NCBI RefSeq assembly: GCF_046097065.1
Contig: NZ_CP175563.1
Coordinates: 2,294,001 to 2,358,000, forward strand
Source of the DNA: Syntrophus buswellii
Lineage (GTDB): Bacteria > Desulfobacterota > Syntrophia > Syntrophales > Syntrophaceae
Direction: 5' to 3'
DNA length: 64,000 bases
Shown here: positions 23,790 to 31,959 of the stretch, piece after piece
Layout of the letters: every line of letters begins with the position of its first letter
How positions within the stretch are numbered: position 1 is the first letter of the stretch
The notes under the pieces: generated by a model
Databases searched by the model: none
Told to the model about the DNA's origin: nothing
What the model saw: the letters and a program-made list of their open reading frames with translations, nothing else
Position numbers and translations under genes: made by a program

Positions 23790-26018
23790 ATGAAGAAGAA
23801 TTCTTATACCCCCATCGTCCCGGAATTAACGAAAAACGCCATGACGGTTCTGGAAAGGCGCTATCTGAAGCGCGACAAGGATGGCAAGGTCCTGGAAACG
23901 CCGGGGCAGATGTTCAGGCGGGTGGCGGAAACCATTGCAGAGGCTGATAGAAAATTCAGCAAAAAGAATGGGGTTTCAAAGCTGGCAGACGAGTTCTATT
24001 CGATGATGACCTCCCTCGAATTTCTTCCCAACTCGCCAACCTTGATGAATGCCGGCCGCGAACTGGGGCAGTTGTCCGCCTGCTTTGTCCTGCCGGTGGG
24101 CGATTCCATGGAGGAGATCTTCGATGCGGTTAAATACACAGCGCTGATCCACAAATCCGGGGGCGGCACCGGGTTCTCCTTTTCGCGGCTCCGCCCAGCC
24201 AACGACGTGGTTATGACGACCACCGGCATATCCAGTGGACCCATATCCTTTATGCGCGTCTTTGACGTGGCCACGGAAACCATAAAGCAGGGCGGCACCC
24301 GCCGCGGTGCAAACATGGGAATCCTTCATGTCGACCATCCGGACATCATGAATTTTATCATGTGCAAGGCCGACAAAAAGCAGCTCAATAACTTCAATAT
24401 CTCCGTTGGTCTCACTGAAGCATTCATGAAGGCGGTGGAAAAGGATGAAAATTATGAACTGATCAATCCCCGCGACGGGCAGGTTTCAGGCACCCTGAAC
24501 GCTCGCAAGGTATTCAACCGCATTGTGGCACAGGCCTGGGAAAACGGGGAGCCCGGCATCGTGTTTCTCGACCGCATCAACCGCGACAACCCTACTCCGC
24601 ATGTTGGAAAGATCGAATCCACCAACCCCTGCGGGGAGCAGCCCCTTCTTCCTTATGAATCCTGCAACCTCGGTTCGATCAATCTCTCCCGGATGGTCAA
24701 GGACGGAACCGTCAACTGGGATCGCCTCAAGAAGGTGGTCCATCTGTCCGTCCATTTTCTGGACAACGTGGTGGAAGTCAACAGGTACCCCCTCCCACAG
24801 ATCGCCGAGATGACCCTTGCCAACCGCAAAATCGGGCTTGGGGTCATGGGCTGGGCGGATATGCTGATTCTTCTGGGCATTCCCTACAATTCCGAAGAGG
24901 CCATCGAACTGGCCGGGAAGGTCATGGGATTTATAAACCAGGAAGGGCACGCGGCCTCACTCGCCCTGGCCAAAACGCGCGGCGCGTTCCCGAACTTCAA
25001 GGGGTCCATCTATGACCGGAAGGGTGAGTCTCCTGTCCGCAACGCCACGGTCACCACCATAGCGCCGACAGGAACCATCTCGATCATCGCAAATGCCTCT
25101 TCGGGCGTGGAGCCTCTCTTTGCCGTCTCTTATGTCCGGCAGGTCATGGACAACGACATCCTCGTGGAAGTTCACCCCTACTTCGAAGCCATAGCCAAGC
25201 AGCGCGGATTTTATACGCCCGCATTGATGCAGCAGATCGCGGAGCAGGGAACGCTTCACGACATCGACGAGGTGCCGGAAGATCTCCGCAACGTCTTCGT
25301 CACGGCCCACGACATATCCCCGGAAGTACACATCCGCATGCAGTCCGCCTTCCAGAAATTCACCGACAATGCCGTGAGCAAGACCGTTAATTTTGCCAAT
25401 GATGCATCCATCCAGGATGTCGCACAGGTCTATGAACTTGCCTATAAGCTGGATTGCAAAGGGGTGACCATCTATCGCGACGGTTCGCGGGATCAGCAGG
25501 TCTTAAGCAAGGGGAAGAAGGAAGAGCAGGTCCTTCCAGAGGTTCTGGATCGGGAAAAAACAACCATCAAGCGTGAGCGTCCAAAGGTTCTCAAGGGCTG
25601 GACCTATCAGATGCAGACCGGCTGCGGCCCGCTTTACATCACCATCAACGAGGACAGCACCGGTCTTTTCGAGCTGTTTACCACCATGGGCAAGGCGGGC
25701 GGCTGCGCCGCCTCCCAGAGCGAGGCCATCGGACGCATGGTATCACTGGCCTGGCGCAGCGGGGTTCAGGCGCGCCAAGTCATTCGACAGCTCCAGGGAA
25801 TTTCCTGCCATTCTCCGTCAGGCTTTGGCGAAAACAAGATCCTGTCCTGTGCGGATGCCGTGGCCAAGGCGATTCAATCCCACTTGGCGGCCAACGGCGG
25901 CAAAGTGCAGGAGAAGCGAGCCTTTCTGAAAGGCGCGTGCCCGGAGTGCGGCGGTATCGTCGAGCATGAGGGCGGCTGCGTGGTATGCCACATCTGCGGC
26001 TACAGCGAATGTGCATAG
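23790..26018 (+). CDS. nrdJ: Adenosylcobalamin-dependent (class II) ribonucleoside-diphosphate reductase
   Basis: 742-residue class II enzyme that makes deoxyribonucleotides with a B12-derived radical, without oxygen. The start at 23790 has AAGGAG ten bases upstream. The barrel carries LPNSPTLMNAG, redox cysteines Cys98 (QLSACF) and Cys292 (ESCNLGSIN), and the N279/C281/E283 catalytic set in NPCGE with Cys281 as thiyl radical site. TIAPTGTISIIA is also present. The C-terminus adds a TSCPD-like domain and a Cys-rich zinc ribbon (CPECGG...CHICGYSEC) for re-reduction. No N-terminal ATP cone is seen. NrdR boxes precede it. Confidence 0.95.
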   Translation: MKKNSYTPIVPELTKNAMTVLERRYLKRDKDGKVLETPGQMFRRVAETIAEADRKFSKKNGVSKLADEFYSMMTSLEFLPNSPTLMNAGRELGQLSACFVLPVGDSMEEIFDAVKYTALIHKSGGGTGFSFSRLRPANDVVMTTTGISSGPISFMRVFDVATETIKQGGTRRGANMGILHVDHPDIMNFIMCKADKKQLNNFNISVGLTEAFMKAVEKDENYELINPRDGQVSGTLNARKVFNRIVAQAWENGEPGIVFLDRINRDNPTPHVGKIESTNPCGEQPLLPYESCNLGSINLSRMVKDGTVNWDRLKKVVHLSVHFLDNVVEVNRYPLPQIAEMTLANRKIGLGVMGWADMLILLGIPYNSEEAIELAGKVMGFINQEGHAASLALAKTRGAFPNFKGSIYDRKGESPVRNATVTTIAPTGTISIIANASSGVEPLFAVSYVRQVMDNDILVEVHPYFEAIAKQRGFYTPALMQQIAEQGTLHDIDEVPEDLRNVFVTAHDISPEVHIRMQSAFQKFTDNAVSKTVNFANDASIQDVAQVYELAYKLDCKGVTIYRDGSRDQQVLSKGKKEEQVLPEVLDREKTTIKRERPKVLKGWTYQMQTGCGPLYITINEDSTGLFELFTTMGKAGGCAASQSEAIGRMVSLAWRSGVQARQVIRQLQGISCHSPSGFGENKILSCADAVAKAIQSHLAANGGKVQEKRAFLKGACPECGGIVEHEGGCVVCHICGYSECA

Positions 26019-26175
26019 ACCTTGAAATAGCGTGATGGCAACCCGCATTCCGCCAGAGAACCGTTCCGTCATCGTGAAAGGCAGCGGATTGAGGGGGTGA
26101 ACATCAAACAAACGGGGGGGCATCGTTAACCGGATCGATTGCCAATGAAAGAAACACAGGCCATTTTTCCTCGGA

Positions 26176-26595
26176 TCATTCTCCGATAATCTTTACCAGC
26201 ACTCTCTTCTCCCTGAGGCCATCGAACTCTCCGTAAAAGATCTGTTCATACGGACCAAGATCCAGGATTCCGTTCGTAACGGCGACCATGACCTCCCGGC
26301 CCATGATTTGCCTTTTCAGATGAGCGTCACCGTTTGTTCCCCCCGTCTCGTTGTGATGATACTGTGTAATGGGTTCGTGAGGCGCCAGCCTTTCCAGCCA
26401 CAGGGCGAAATCCTGAAGCAGACCCTTTTCATCACCGTTGATGAAGACGGAAGCCGTTATGTGCTTGGCGTTGACAAGGACGAAACCTTCCTGAATCCTG
26501 CTTTCATTCAGACATTGGACAATCTGTTCCGTAATATTTAAAAAGCCCACCCTGCTGGGAATTTCAATCCACAACTCTTTTCGAAATGATTTCAT
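26176..26595 (-). CDS. YjbQ family protein (UPF0047)
   Basis: 139-residue protein with the family core HITASVFINGDE, HHNETGGTNGDAHLKRQIMG and LGPYEQIFYGEFDG. Family members form trimers and show weak thiamin-phosphate synthase activity; the physiological role is unclear. ATG at 26595 with GGAGG spaced seven bases. A terminator of the upstream PEP-CTERM gene stands directly before its ribosome site, so it is likely a separate unit. Confidence 0.9.
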   Translation of the reverse strand: MKSFRKELWIEIPSRVGFLNITEQIVQCLNESRIQEGFVLVNAKHITASVFINGDEKGLLQDFALWLERLAPHEPITQYHHNETGGTNGDAHLKRQIMGREVMVAVTNGILDLGPYEQIFYGEFDGLREKRVLVKIIGE

Positions 26596-26612
26596 TTTTC
26601 ACCTCCACGAAA

Positions 26613-26656
26613 AAACTAAACCACCACCGGCGCGAAAACCGGTGGTGGTTTAGTTT
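26613..26656 (-). terminator. Perfect 18-bp terminator hairpin of PEP-CTERM gene
   Basis: AAACTAAACCACCACCGG (26613-26630) and its exact reverse complement (26639-26656) enclose an 8-base loop. On the minus strand the stem runs into a T-run (26615-26611). It lies about 85 bases after the PEP-CTERM stop and only a few bases before the YjbQ ribosome site. Confidence 0.85.
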
Positions 26657-26739
26657 CCTATACAGCCCTCACAGACTGTCTATCCTCTTGCTGCAATAAG
26701 AGAAGACTGCGGGCAACCTTTTCCTCTAATTGCCTGGAA

Positions 26740-27333
26740 CTACTTGTTATTCCTTCTTCTAACAAACCCAAGTCCCAGAAGGCCGCTGCCCAGCAGAAAT
26801 ATGGCCGGGGGAACTGGGACCGGATTCGGAACCATGGCCACGTCGACAGCAAAATAGGTTTCCTGAATTCCTGATCCACCTGCATCTTCCAGTCTGACAC
26901 CGTAGAACCTTGTATCCGTGACAAAGCCGACAAACTGGCCTTCATTCGTGTTGGGAATTGCAGTCACTAAGGTGTTGTCATCATTGATGTACATGTTGAT
27001 ACCGGTTCCTGCACCACCGGGATTCTTCAGATCGAACCAGCCGCCGAAGGCTGACATGCCGGGAGCATAATTGTAAACCTGGAAGCGGGGCACATCCTTA
27101 TCAACGATATTCTCGTAGACTCCGTAATGAACGACTCCAGCGCCGCCTGTCTCGGTCAGGCTGAATCCGGCTTCGAACGTTCCATCATCAAAATTCTCCA
27201 CGACGAGAGCCGAGGGGTCAATCGCATTCAGGAAGCTGACATAGTTGGTATACGTGGTAACCGTGTAAGCCTGGGCTCCTGCCGCAAAGCTCATCACCAG
27301 CAGGAACATAAAAACATAAGCAATCTTTTTCAT
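26740..27333 (-). CDS. PEP-CTERM (VPxxP-type) sorted exported protein
   Basis: 197-residue secreted protein with a signal peptide (MKKIAYVFMFLLVMSFAAGA). A beta-rich body (NFDDGTFEAGFSLTETGG, GFVTDTRFYGVRLED) is typical of PEP-CTERM surface proteins. The C-terminal sorting signal reads VPVPPAIFLLGSGLLGLGFV followed by RRR. The VPxPP motif, hydrophobic helix and basic tail direct processing by an exosortase (EpsH) linked to exopolysaccharide export. No exosortase gene is in the window. The ATG has AAGGAG upstream at good spacing. The ligand or role is unknown. Confidence 0.88.
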   Translation of the reverse strand: MKKIAYVFMFLLVMSFAAGAQAYTVTTYTNYVSFLNAIDPSALVVENFDDGTFEAGFSLTETGGAGVVHYGVYENIVDKDVPRFQVYNYAPGMSAFGGWFDLKNPGGAGTGINMYINDDNTLVTAIPNTNEGQFVGFVTDTRFYGVRLEDAGGSGIQETYFAVDVAMVPNPVPVPPAIFLLGSGLLGLGFVRRRNNK

Positions 27334-28191
27334 CTTCTCATCTCCTTTGTTATGGAGTTGTTATAACATTAACTTACTGCTGCCCGCAGTCTTTACTTCT
27401 TCAAATATCAATTTCTCCCCCCTCTCTTGTTTTTAATGATTTCGCGGGATCTACCCGCCGAATGCGATGCCATTCCGACGGACGCCCCCTTAGTGCTCGA
27501 CGCACCAATCATGAACAGATGACGAAGGGCAGGTTAACGACACCAAAGAAATGTCACAATAAGCAGCATGAACGGATGAATCGGCACATCGAAATCACGG
27601 ATATCCTCACGGACACTGCAATGTCTCTTTCTCCATCACCCCACCTTTCATGCGGAAAACAACCATTTCAGAAGCGTCGGCAAGATTCCCGCTTAGCAGG
27701 ATGCAGCGGAGATCGTTGCCATAAAACCGGTTCAGTTTCCCAACGCGATAAACTATCTCATTGCTATATTTTCAAAGATCCGATGCTGAATCGTACGAAC
27801 TGGGACCTCAAAAATCAATACCGGAAAAGCCTTATTTTATCTAAGATTAAACGGTAACTTTGACTTCCATAAAATCTTATAGTTTATGGTCTGCGTAATT
27901 GTTGAATAATGTTGAATAACGGAACGTTGCCTGGGGGAGGGATCTAAATATTCTGCCTCAACAGGATAATAAGTCCTTAGATGTCAAATGGAATCATACG
28001 GTCAGGGCAAGAGCCCTGTTGTTTGAAGCTTCGACGATGCACTCCAGCGGATCATGGAGCCCTCCGGTCAGTCTTTTACGGAAACGTCTCTCCGATGAGG
28101 GCAGACCGCCAGCCAAAATGAAAGGGGGATCTGCCCCTGCCGACCAGGTCCGGAGATGCCCCGACCGGTCTTCAACCGCACGGGGATCCAG
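27334..28191. other. Long intergenic stretch without a convincing gene
   Basis: About 850 bases upstream of the PEP-CTERM gene. A 131-codon plus-strand frame (27462-27857) has atypical composition and no ribosome site. A 7-bp inverted repeat GGGCAGA/TCTGCCC (about 28100-28137) could terminate the following minus-strand gene. No RNA gene or riboswitch recognised; it may contain decayed sequence. Confidence 0.45.
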
Positions 28192-29514
28192 TCAACGGCA
28201 ACGTTCGTTAAGAGAAGCATCGATCATTTCCCCTGCACCATCGCCGTCATCATAGTGCCACCATTCACTATAAAGTCTTTTGAATCCGGCCTGTTCCATG
28301 GTCTCGGCAAGAAGCGTCCGATTTTCTATGACCTGCAGTGGAAGATTCTTTTCCCCATGTCCGGCCCGGACCGAAAAATCGTCAAAGGCGGTGGGCATCT
28401 CCAGTTCCCTGCCCGCCGAATCCACGAGAGTCACGTCTACCGCATTTCCTCGGTTATGGCGGGATCCGGCCTTCGGGTCTGCCACGAATCTGGGGTCCGG
28501 CACGAGGGACCAGAATAACCGCTGGGCCGCCAGTGGCCGGTAACAGTCCCACAGTTTCAGAGATAATCCCTTTTTTTTCAACTCCCGCTGGACCCGGGCA
28601 ACCTTGGCCGCAGTTTCAGCCCTGAGGAAACAACGCCCGCAGTCATAAATCTTCCGTCCGGTGAAGTTATTGCTCCCGGCATATCGCATATCAACCGCAG
28701 CATCCGGCACCATGGTTTTGATATCCACCAAGGGAAAGGTTTTGCTGGTCGAGCGGGGCTCCATAAGGCTTGGAGAAGGCAGCTGCCAGCTGTTCCAGAC
28801 CCTGGCGTAAACATTCCGGGGAAGTTGGACCAGAACGGGATTTCTGTCGGATTGGATCCACTTCATGATTCTTATCAGGTCGCCTTCAGAAAGAGCCGTG
28901 CAACCGCAGGTCGGTTCGCCCGAAGAGTGCCTGATATGGATAAAAATGCAGCTCCCCTTGCCGGCCTTGGGATCAGAGGTATTGTAACCCACAACCAGCA
29001 GGATCCTGTACATATCCGCAAACTCCCACATTCGCTCCGAACTTTTCCAATCCCTGCCCCTGTCGTCGGATAGTTCATGTATCCCGATGATCCGGTTGTA
29101 GTAACGGGATGACGGGTCATCCACACAATGGATTCCTTCAACGATCTGACGATAGGGGAACAAGGCGCCTCCCGGCGGCTGAGCAGACAGGCCCATGGCC
29201 AGCGGAATGGGAAAGATCCCGGCCGGAGCCCTGAGATCCCCCTCAGCCTTGATCGGCTCACCGGGCAAGATTCCACCAGAGTTCGAATCCCAGGCAAGTC
29301 CCTGACGACCCACAACTGCGGCGATGCCTTCCCCCTTTCGGCACCAGCCTTCTCCCGTTCGATCGAAGAGAAACAGGGTAGCCCGGGAATCGTTCCAGGA
29401 ATCGGTTACGGAGACGATGACCTGTGCGCCCCCTCCAGATTCACGGGGAAAGCAGGGAGAGGCCGTCATCACCAGCAGCAAGGACAATAATATCATGACG
29501 AGATACCTCATCAT
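28192..29514 (-). CDS. Fusion of L,D-transpeptidase (YkuD) and D-Ala-D-Ala dipeptidase (VanX/DdpX)
   Basis: 440-residue exported cell-wall enzyme. A signal peptide (MILLSLLLVMTASPCFP) is followed by a YkuD-like domain (about 60-235) with His193 and nucleophile Cys205 in EPTCGCTALS. A VanX-type zinc dipeptidase domain (about 255-440) carries Arg325 (YRP), the zinc motif SRHNRGNAVDV (His352, Asp359) and EWWHYD (Glu416, His419). The first domain would edit peptidoglycan cross-links and the second cleave D-Ala-D-Ala or related dipeptides. No vanR/S/H/A neighbours, so housekeeping wall recycling is more likely than vancomycin resistance. RBS AAGGAG is well placed. Confidence 0.87.
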   Translation of the reverse strand: MMRYLVMILLSLLLVMTASPCFPRESGGGAQVIVSVTDSWNDSRATLFLFDRTGEGWCRKGEGIAAVVGRQGLAWDSNSGGILPGEPIKAEGDLRAPAGIFPIPLAMGLSAQPPGGALFPYRQIVEGIHCVDDPSSRYYNRIIGIHELSDDRGRDWKSSERMWEFADMYRILLVVGYNTSDPKAGKGSCIFIHIRHSSGEPTCGCTALSEGDLIRIMKWIQSDRNPVLVQLPRNVYARVWNSWQLPSPSLMEPRSTSKTFPLVDIKTMVPDAAVDMRYAGSNNFTGRKIYDCGRCFLRAETAAKVARVQRELKKKGLSLKLWDCYRPLAAQRLFWSLVPDPRFVADPKAGSRHNRGNAVDVTLVDSAGRELEMPTAFDDFSVRAGHGEKNLPLQVIENRTLLAETMEQAGFKRLYSEWWHYDDGDGAGEMIDASLNERCR

Positions 29515-29769
29515 TCCACTCCTTGGACCTTTGGATCATTGACTTTGCCTGATTCGTATCGGACTGTCCAGTTCCTTTCCAACATCTTCTTCCCATGCTG
29601 TTCCTGCTCTTTTAACAGTGAGCCCTTCCCGGTTGTGAAAAGCGAGCCGCCCGATCATCGGCACAATCTCATGTCCAGACACTTCTTTCCTGTCTGTTAC
29701 GAGGCCCGGGGCTGTTTCCAGGATTTTGATATCCACACTGCGGTCAACGGCAGTCACTATTCATAAAAA

Positions 29770-29799
29770 AATGGGCTATGAAATAGTTCATAACCCATT
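29770..29799 (-). terminator. Terminator of tRNA-Arg
   Basis: AATGGGCTATGAA pairs with TTCATAACCCATT (12 of 13) around a 4-base loop. On the minus strand it lies six bases after the tRNA end and runs into six or more Ts. Confidence 0.85.
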
Positions 29800-29804
29800 G
29801 ATAT

Positions 29805-29881
29805 TGGTGCCCCTGCCGCGATTCGAACGCGGGGCACACGGATTAGGAATCCGTTGCTCTATCCTGCTGAGCTACAGGGGC
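29805..29881 (-). tRNA. tRNA-Arg (anticodon CCT)
   Basis: 77-nt cloverleaf including encoded CCA. Acceptor GCCCCTG/CAGGGGC, D-arm AGCTCAGCAGGATAGAGC, anticodon stem CGGAT/ATCCG with loop carrying CCT, and T-arm with GTTCGAATC. Reads AGG codons. Followed by its own terminator. Confidence 0.96.
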
Positions 29882-29907
29882 TTGAATGATAACCTGAAGA
29901 GTTTAGC

Positions 29908-29936
29908 GGTTTAACACTCTTTTGATTGGGTGTCAA
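29908..29936 (-). promoter_or_regulatory. Possible promoter of tRNA-Arg
   Basis: On the minus strand a perfect TTGACA (29936-29931) is followed after 17 bases by TAAACC (29913-29908), a poor -10. It lies about 30 bases before the tRNA 5' end. Confidence 0.4.
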
Positions 29937-29988
29937 TACACTTTGAGTGAATCAATCCCCCTGGCAGGCATGCTCGTAAGCCTTGAGT

Positions 29989-31356
29989 TTACCCCCTCTC
30001 ACTCTGCAGACGACCATAGTCATCCTCCAATCGTTCAATATCATCTTCCCCGAAATAATCGCCGGTTTGGACTTCGATAAAGCACAACTCTTCCGGGTCC
30101 GGATTGCCGATGCGGTGCCATGTCCGTACAGGTATCTCAATGGCTTGACCGGCCATTAAATCTATATTCCGTCCACCTCTGTTCACCACAGCCCTGCCGT
30201 TGATCACATACCAGTGCTCAGTGCGTCGTTGATGTCTCTGATAGCTCAATCGCTGCCCCGGATAGACGGTTATTCGCTTGACTTTGTGGTTCGGAGCTTC
30301 AGAAAGAATTTCATAAAAACCCCAGGGCCTGCACTTTTCTCCTTCCTTCTGCCTGACAAGCTTTTCATATAATTCCCTGTAATCCTGCACCATGCGGTCT
30401 GTACTGAACCGCGCTTCAATCCGTCTACGGCATTGTGAACGGTCAAGCTGGCCAGCTTTTGGAACCGCATCGGCTATCTCCTCAGGATTTTCAACAAGAA
30501 TGCCTGAAACACCATCTTCAACAATTTCCGACACACCTTCCCGGTTCAATGCTATCACCGGCGTTCCGCAGGCCAGGGCATCCATAGCGGTAAATTTGAA
30601 TGGGTCTGTATTGCAGAATGGCTGAATCAGTGCATACGCGCCTCCGAGAAGTTTTTTCCGCATCCCCGGTTCCGCACGCTTGAGATGAAGAATGCTGTCC
30701 CCGTCGATATTCGGCCGTATGCAGCGGTCAAAGTATTCCCTGTCCTCATCATCGCCGACAAGAAGGAGCGGCAATCCAGTTTCTCTGGCCACATCAATGC
30801 ACGGCGCCGCACCTTTTGCCTCGGTAAGGCTTTCCATGAACAGCAGGTATTTCCCCTGGCCCGCTTGGAAATGAAATCGCTGCAAATCAACACCAGGATG
30901 AATCGTTGCGACATAATCGAGCTCGCAGCTTTTGCCTGCCTCGCTGACCGCTACATAATGGGCTTGCGTGTTGAAGTGTTTATAGTCGGAAAGGCTGTCC
31001 GGAGAAAAAAACCTAGGCATAGTCACCACAACAGGCGTGCCGTTCGTCCTCAGGCACGCGAGAGGCACACAATCGAGATAGATGTGAAGGATATCGAATG
31101 GATCCCCCTGCTCAAATACCTCAGACACGGGGAGCCGTTCGCTCAGCTTCGTCGGAGTCGAGGATTTCCCGCCCAGTACAGCGGAGTCTCTTTTCCAGGA
31201 CATTCTCCATGCGTTTAGACCATCAGCGGCAAAGGGAACCACATCGATGCCATGCTTCACAAGGCCTTCCGTAAGCGGAGAAACAATGTTTTCCCATTCG
31301 CTTGAGCTGCAAAGGGTTGTACACCAATTAAGGGGGAAAAACAAAGCGACCCTCAT
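29989..31356 (-). CDS. Fusion of GT4 glycosyltransferase and phosphomannose-isomerase-type cupin
   Basis: 455-residue protein from the ATG at 31356 (MRVALFFPLNW); a longer frame to 31425 has no better ribosome site. The N-terminal GT-B glycosyltransferase (about 1-340) has the GT4 signature region FKFTAMDALACGTPVIALNR with the EX7E-like acidic pair and EIVEDGVSGILVE. The C-terminal 115 residues are a type II phosphomannose isomerase cupin: WGFYEIL, KRITVYPGQRLSYQ, RTEHWYVINGRA, DYFGEDDIERLEDDYGR. Such cupins are normally fused to GDP-mannose pyrophosphorylase. Probably cytoplasmic, with a role in mannose-containing glycan synthesis inferred from the two domains. Confidence 0.85.
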   Translation of the reverse strand: MRVALFFPLNWCTTLCSSSEWENIVSPLTEGLVKHGIDVVPFAADGLNAWRMSWKRDSAVLGGKSSTPTKLSERLPVSEVFEQGDPFDILHIYLDCVPLACLRTNGTPVVVTMPRFFSPDSLSDYKHFNTQAHYVAVSEAGKSCELDYVATIHPGVDLQRFHFQAGQGKYLLFMESLTEAKGAAPCIDVARETGLPLLLVGDDEDREYFDRCIRPNIDGDSILHLKRAEPGMRKKLLGGAYALIQPFCNTDPFKFTAMDALACGTPVIALNREGVSEIVEDGVSGILVENPEEIADAVPKAGQLDRSQCRRRIEARFSTDRMVQDYRELYEKLVRQKEGEKCRPWGFYEILSEAPNHKVKRITVYPGQRLSYQRHQRRTEHWYVINGRAVVNRGGRNIDLMAGQAIEIPVRTWHRIGNPDPEELCFIEVQTGDYFGEDDIERLEDDYGRLQSERG

Positions 31357-31425
31357 GATTATCCAGGACTCCTCATAATGACGGTGCTTTATGACAAGAT
31401 GAAACCAAGATTTCTCGATGTGCAA

Positions 31426-31679
31426 TGGTGAAATTGCAACTAATATGCCCTACTCATTTGATCTTCTTGAATATCACCCCTTGTTTATGGTCTGTTCGAG
31501 CTCCTCTCTGATTGCTGCAATCGAGCCATTCCGTGATCGGTGTCAATGATCGCCTTAATCGGGCCACCGATTTTCGCCGTAATGAAGCCAGCAAAAAGGG
31601 CTGAAAAAGGGTCTTTGGACCCCCTTTTAAATCAGGCCATTTCACCTCCTTTCAAAGCTTGTTTTTCTGATCTTTGACA
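31426..31679. other. Intergenic stretch with probable mobile-element debris
   Basis: About 250 bases between the fusion gene and the istB remnant. Short frames occur but none is supported. CTGATCTTTGAC at 31668-31679 looks like the Walker-B strand of IstB cut by a deletion, so the remnant may extend into this interval. Confidence 0.4.
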
Positions 31680-31957
31680 CCCTTTTCCAAGGAAGGGGAG
31701 GAATTGCTTTTCCAGGTTTTGGCGGAACGGAATGACAAGGGATCTGTGATCATCACCACGAATCTCGGTTTGCCGACTGCACTCAGATTTTCGGCAATCC
31801 GACCATGACTGCTGCCCTTCTGGATCGGTTACCCCCACAAAGCCCATATCATCGGCTGTAACTGGGATAGCTATCGTTTGAGAGAAAGTCTCAAAGAAAT
31901 GATGAACAGTGACGTTTCGCCGGTAAAACTCCGGTCGTCTCCCGGCTCCCTACCTTT
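31680..31957 (+). pseudogene. istB: Degenerate istB (IS21-family helper ATPase), C-terminal part with frameshifts
   Basis: Plus-strand reading from 31680 gives PFSKEGEELLFQVLAERNDK and then GSVIITTNLG. After a 1-base loss near 31768 the next frame gives FADCTQIFGNPTMTAALLDR. After two extra Cs near 31830 it continues with KAHIIGCNWDSYRLRESLKE. Together these make the well-known C-terminal half of IstB, the AAA+ helper of IS21 transposition. The N-terminal half, Walker A and istA are gone. The gene is dead; an IS1634-like element has landed just behind it. Confidence 0.85.
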
Positions 31958-31959
31958 TA

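Noticed and set aside
27440..27480. Possible sigma-54 promoter (minus strand TGGCATCGCATTCGG) upstream of the PEP-CTERM gene
   Set aside because: The -12 GC element does not match and the distance to the gene is over 100 bases; too weak to claim although sigma-54 control of PEP-CTERM genes is known.
28192..29514. Vancomycin resistance gene call (vanX)
   Set aside because: Only the dipeptidase is present, fused to a YkuD domain, with no vanH/vanA/vanRS neighbours; cell-wall turnover is the simpler reading.
29536..29757. 73-codon minus-strand GTG frame between the YkuD-VanX gene and tRNA-Arg
   Set aside because: No ribosome site; it starts next to the tRNA terminator and has no recognised similarity.
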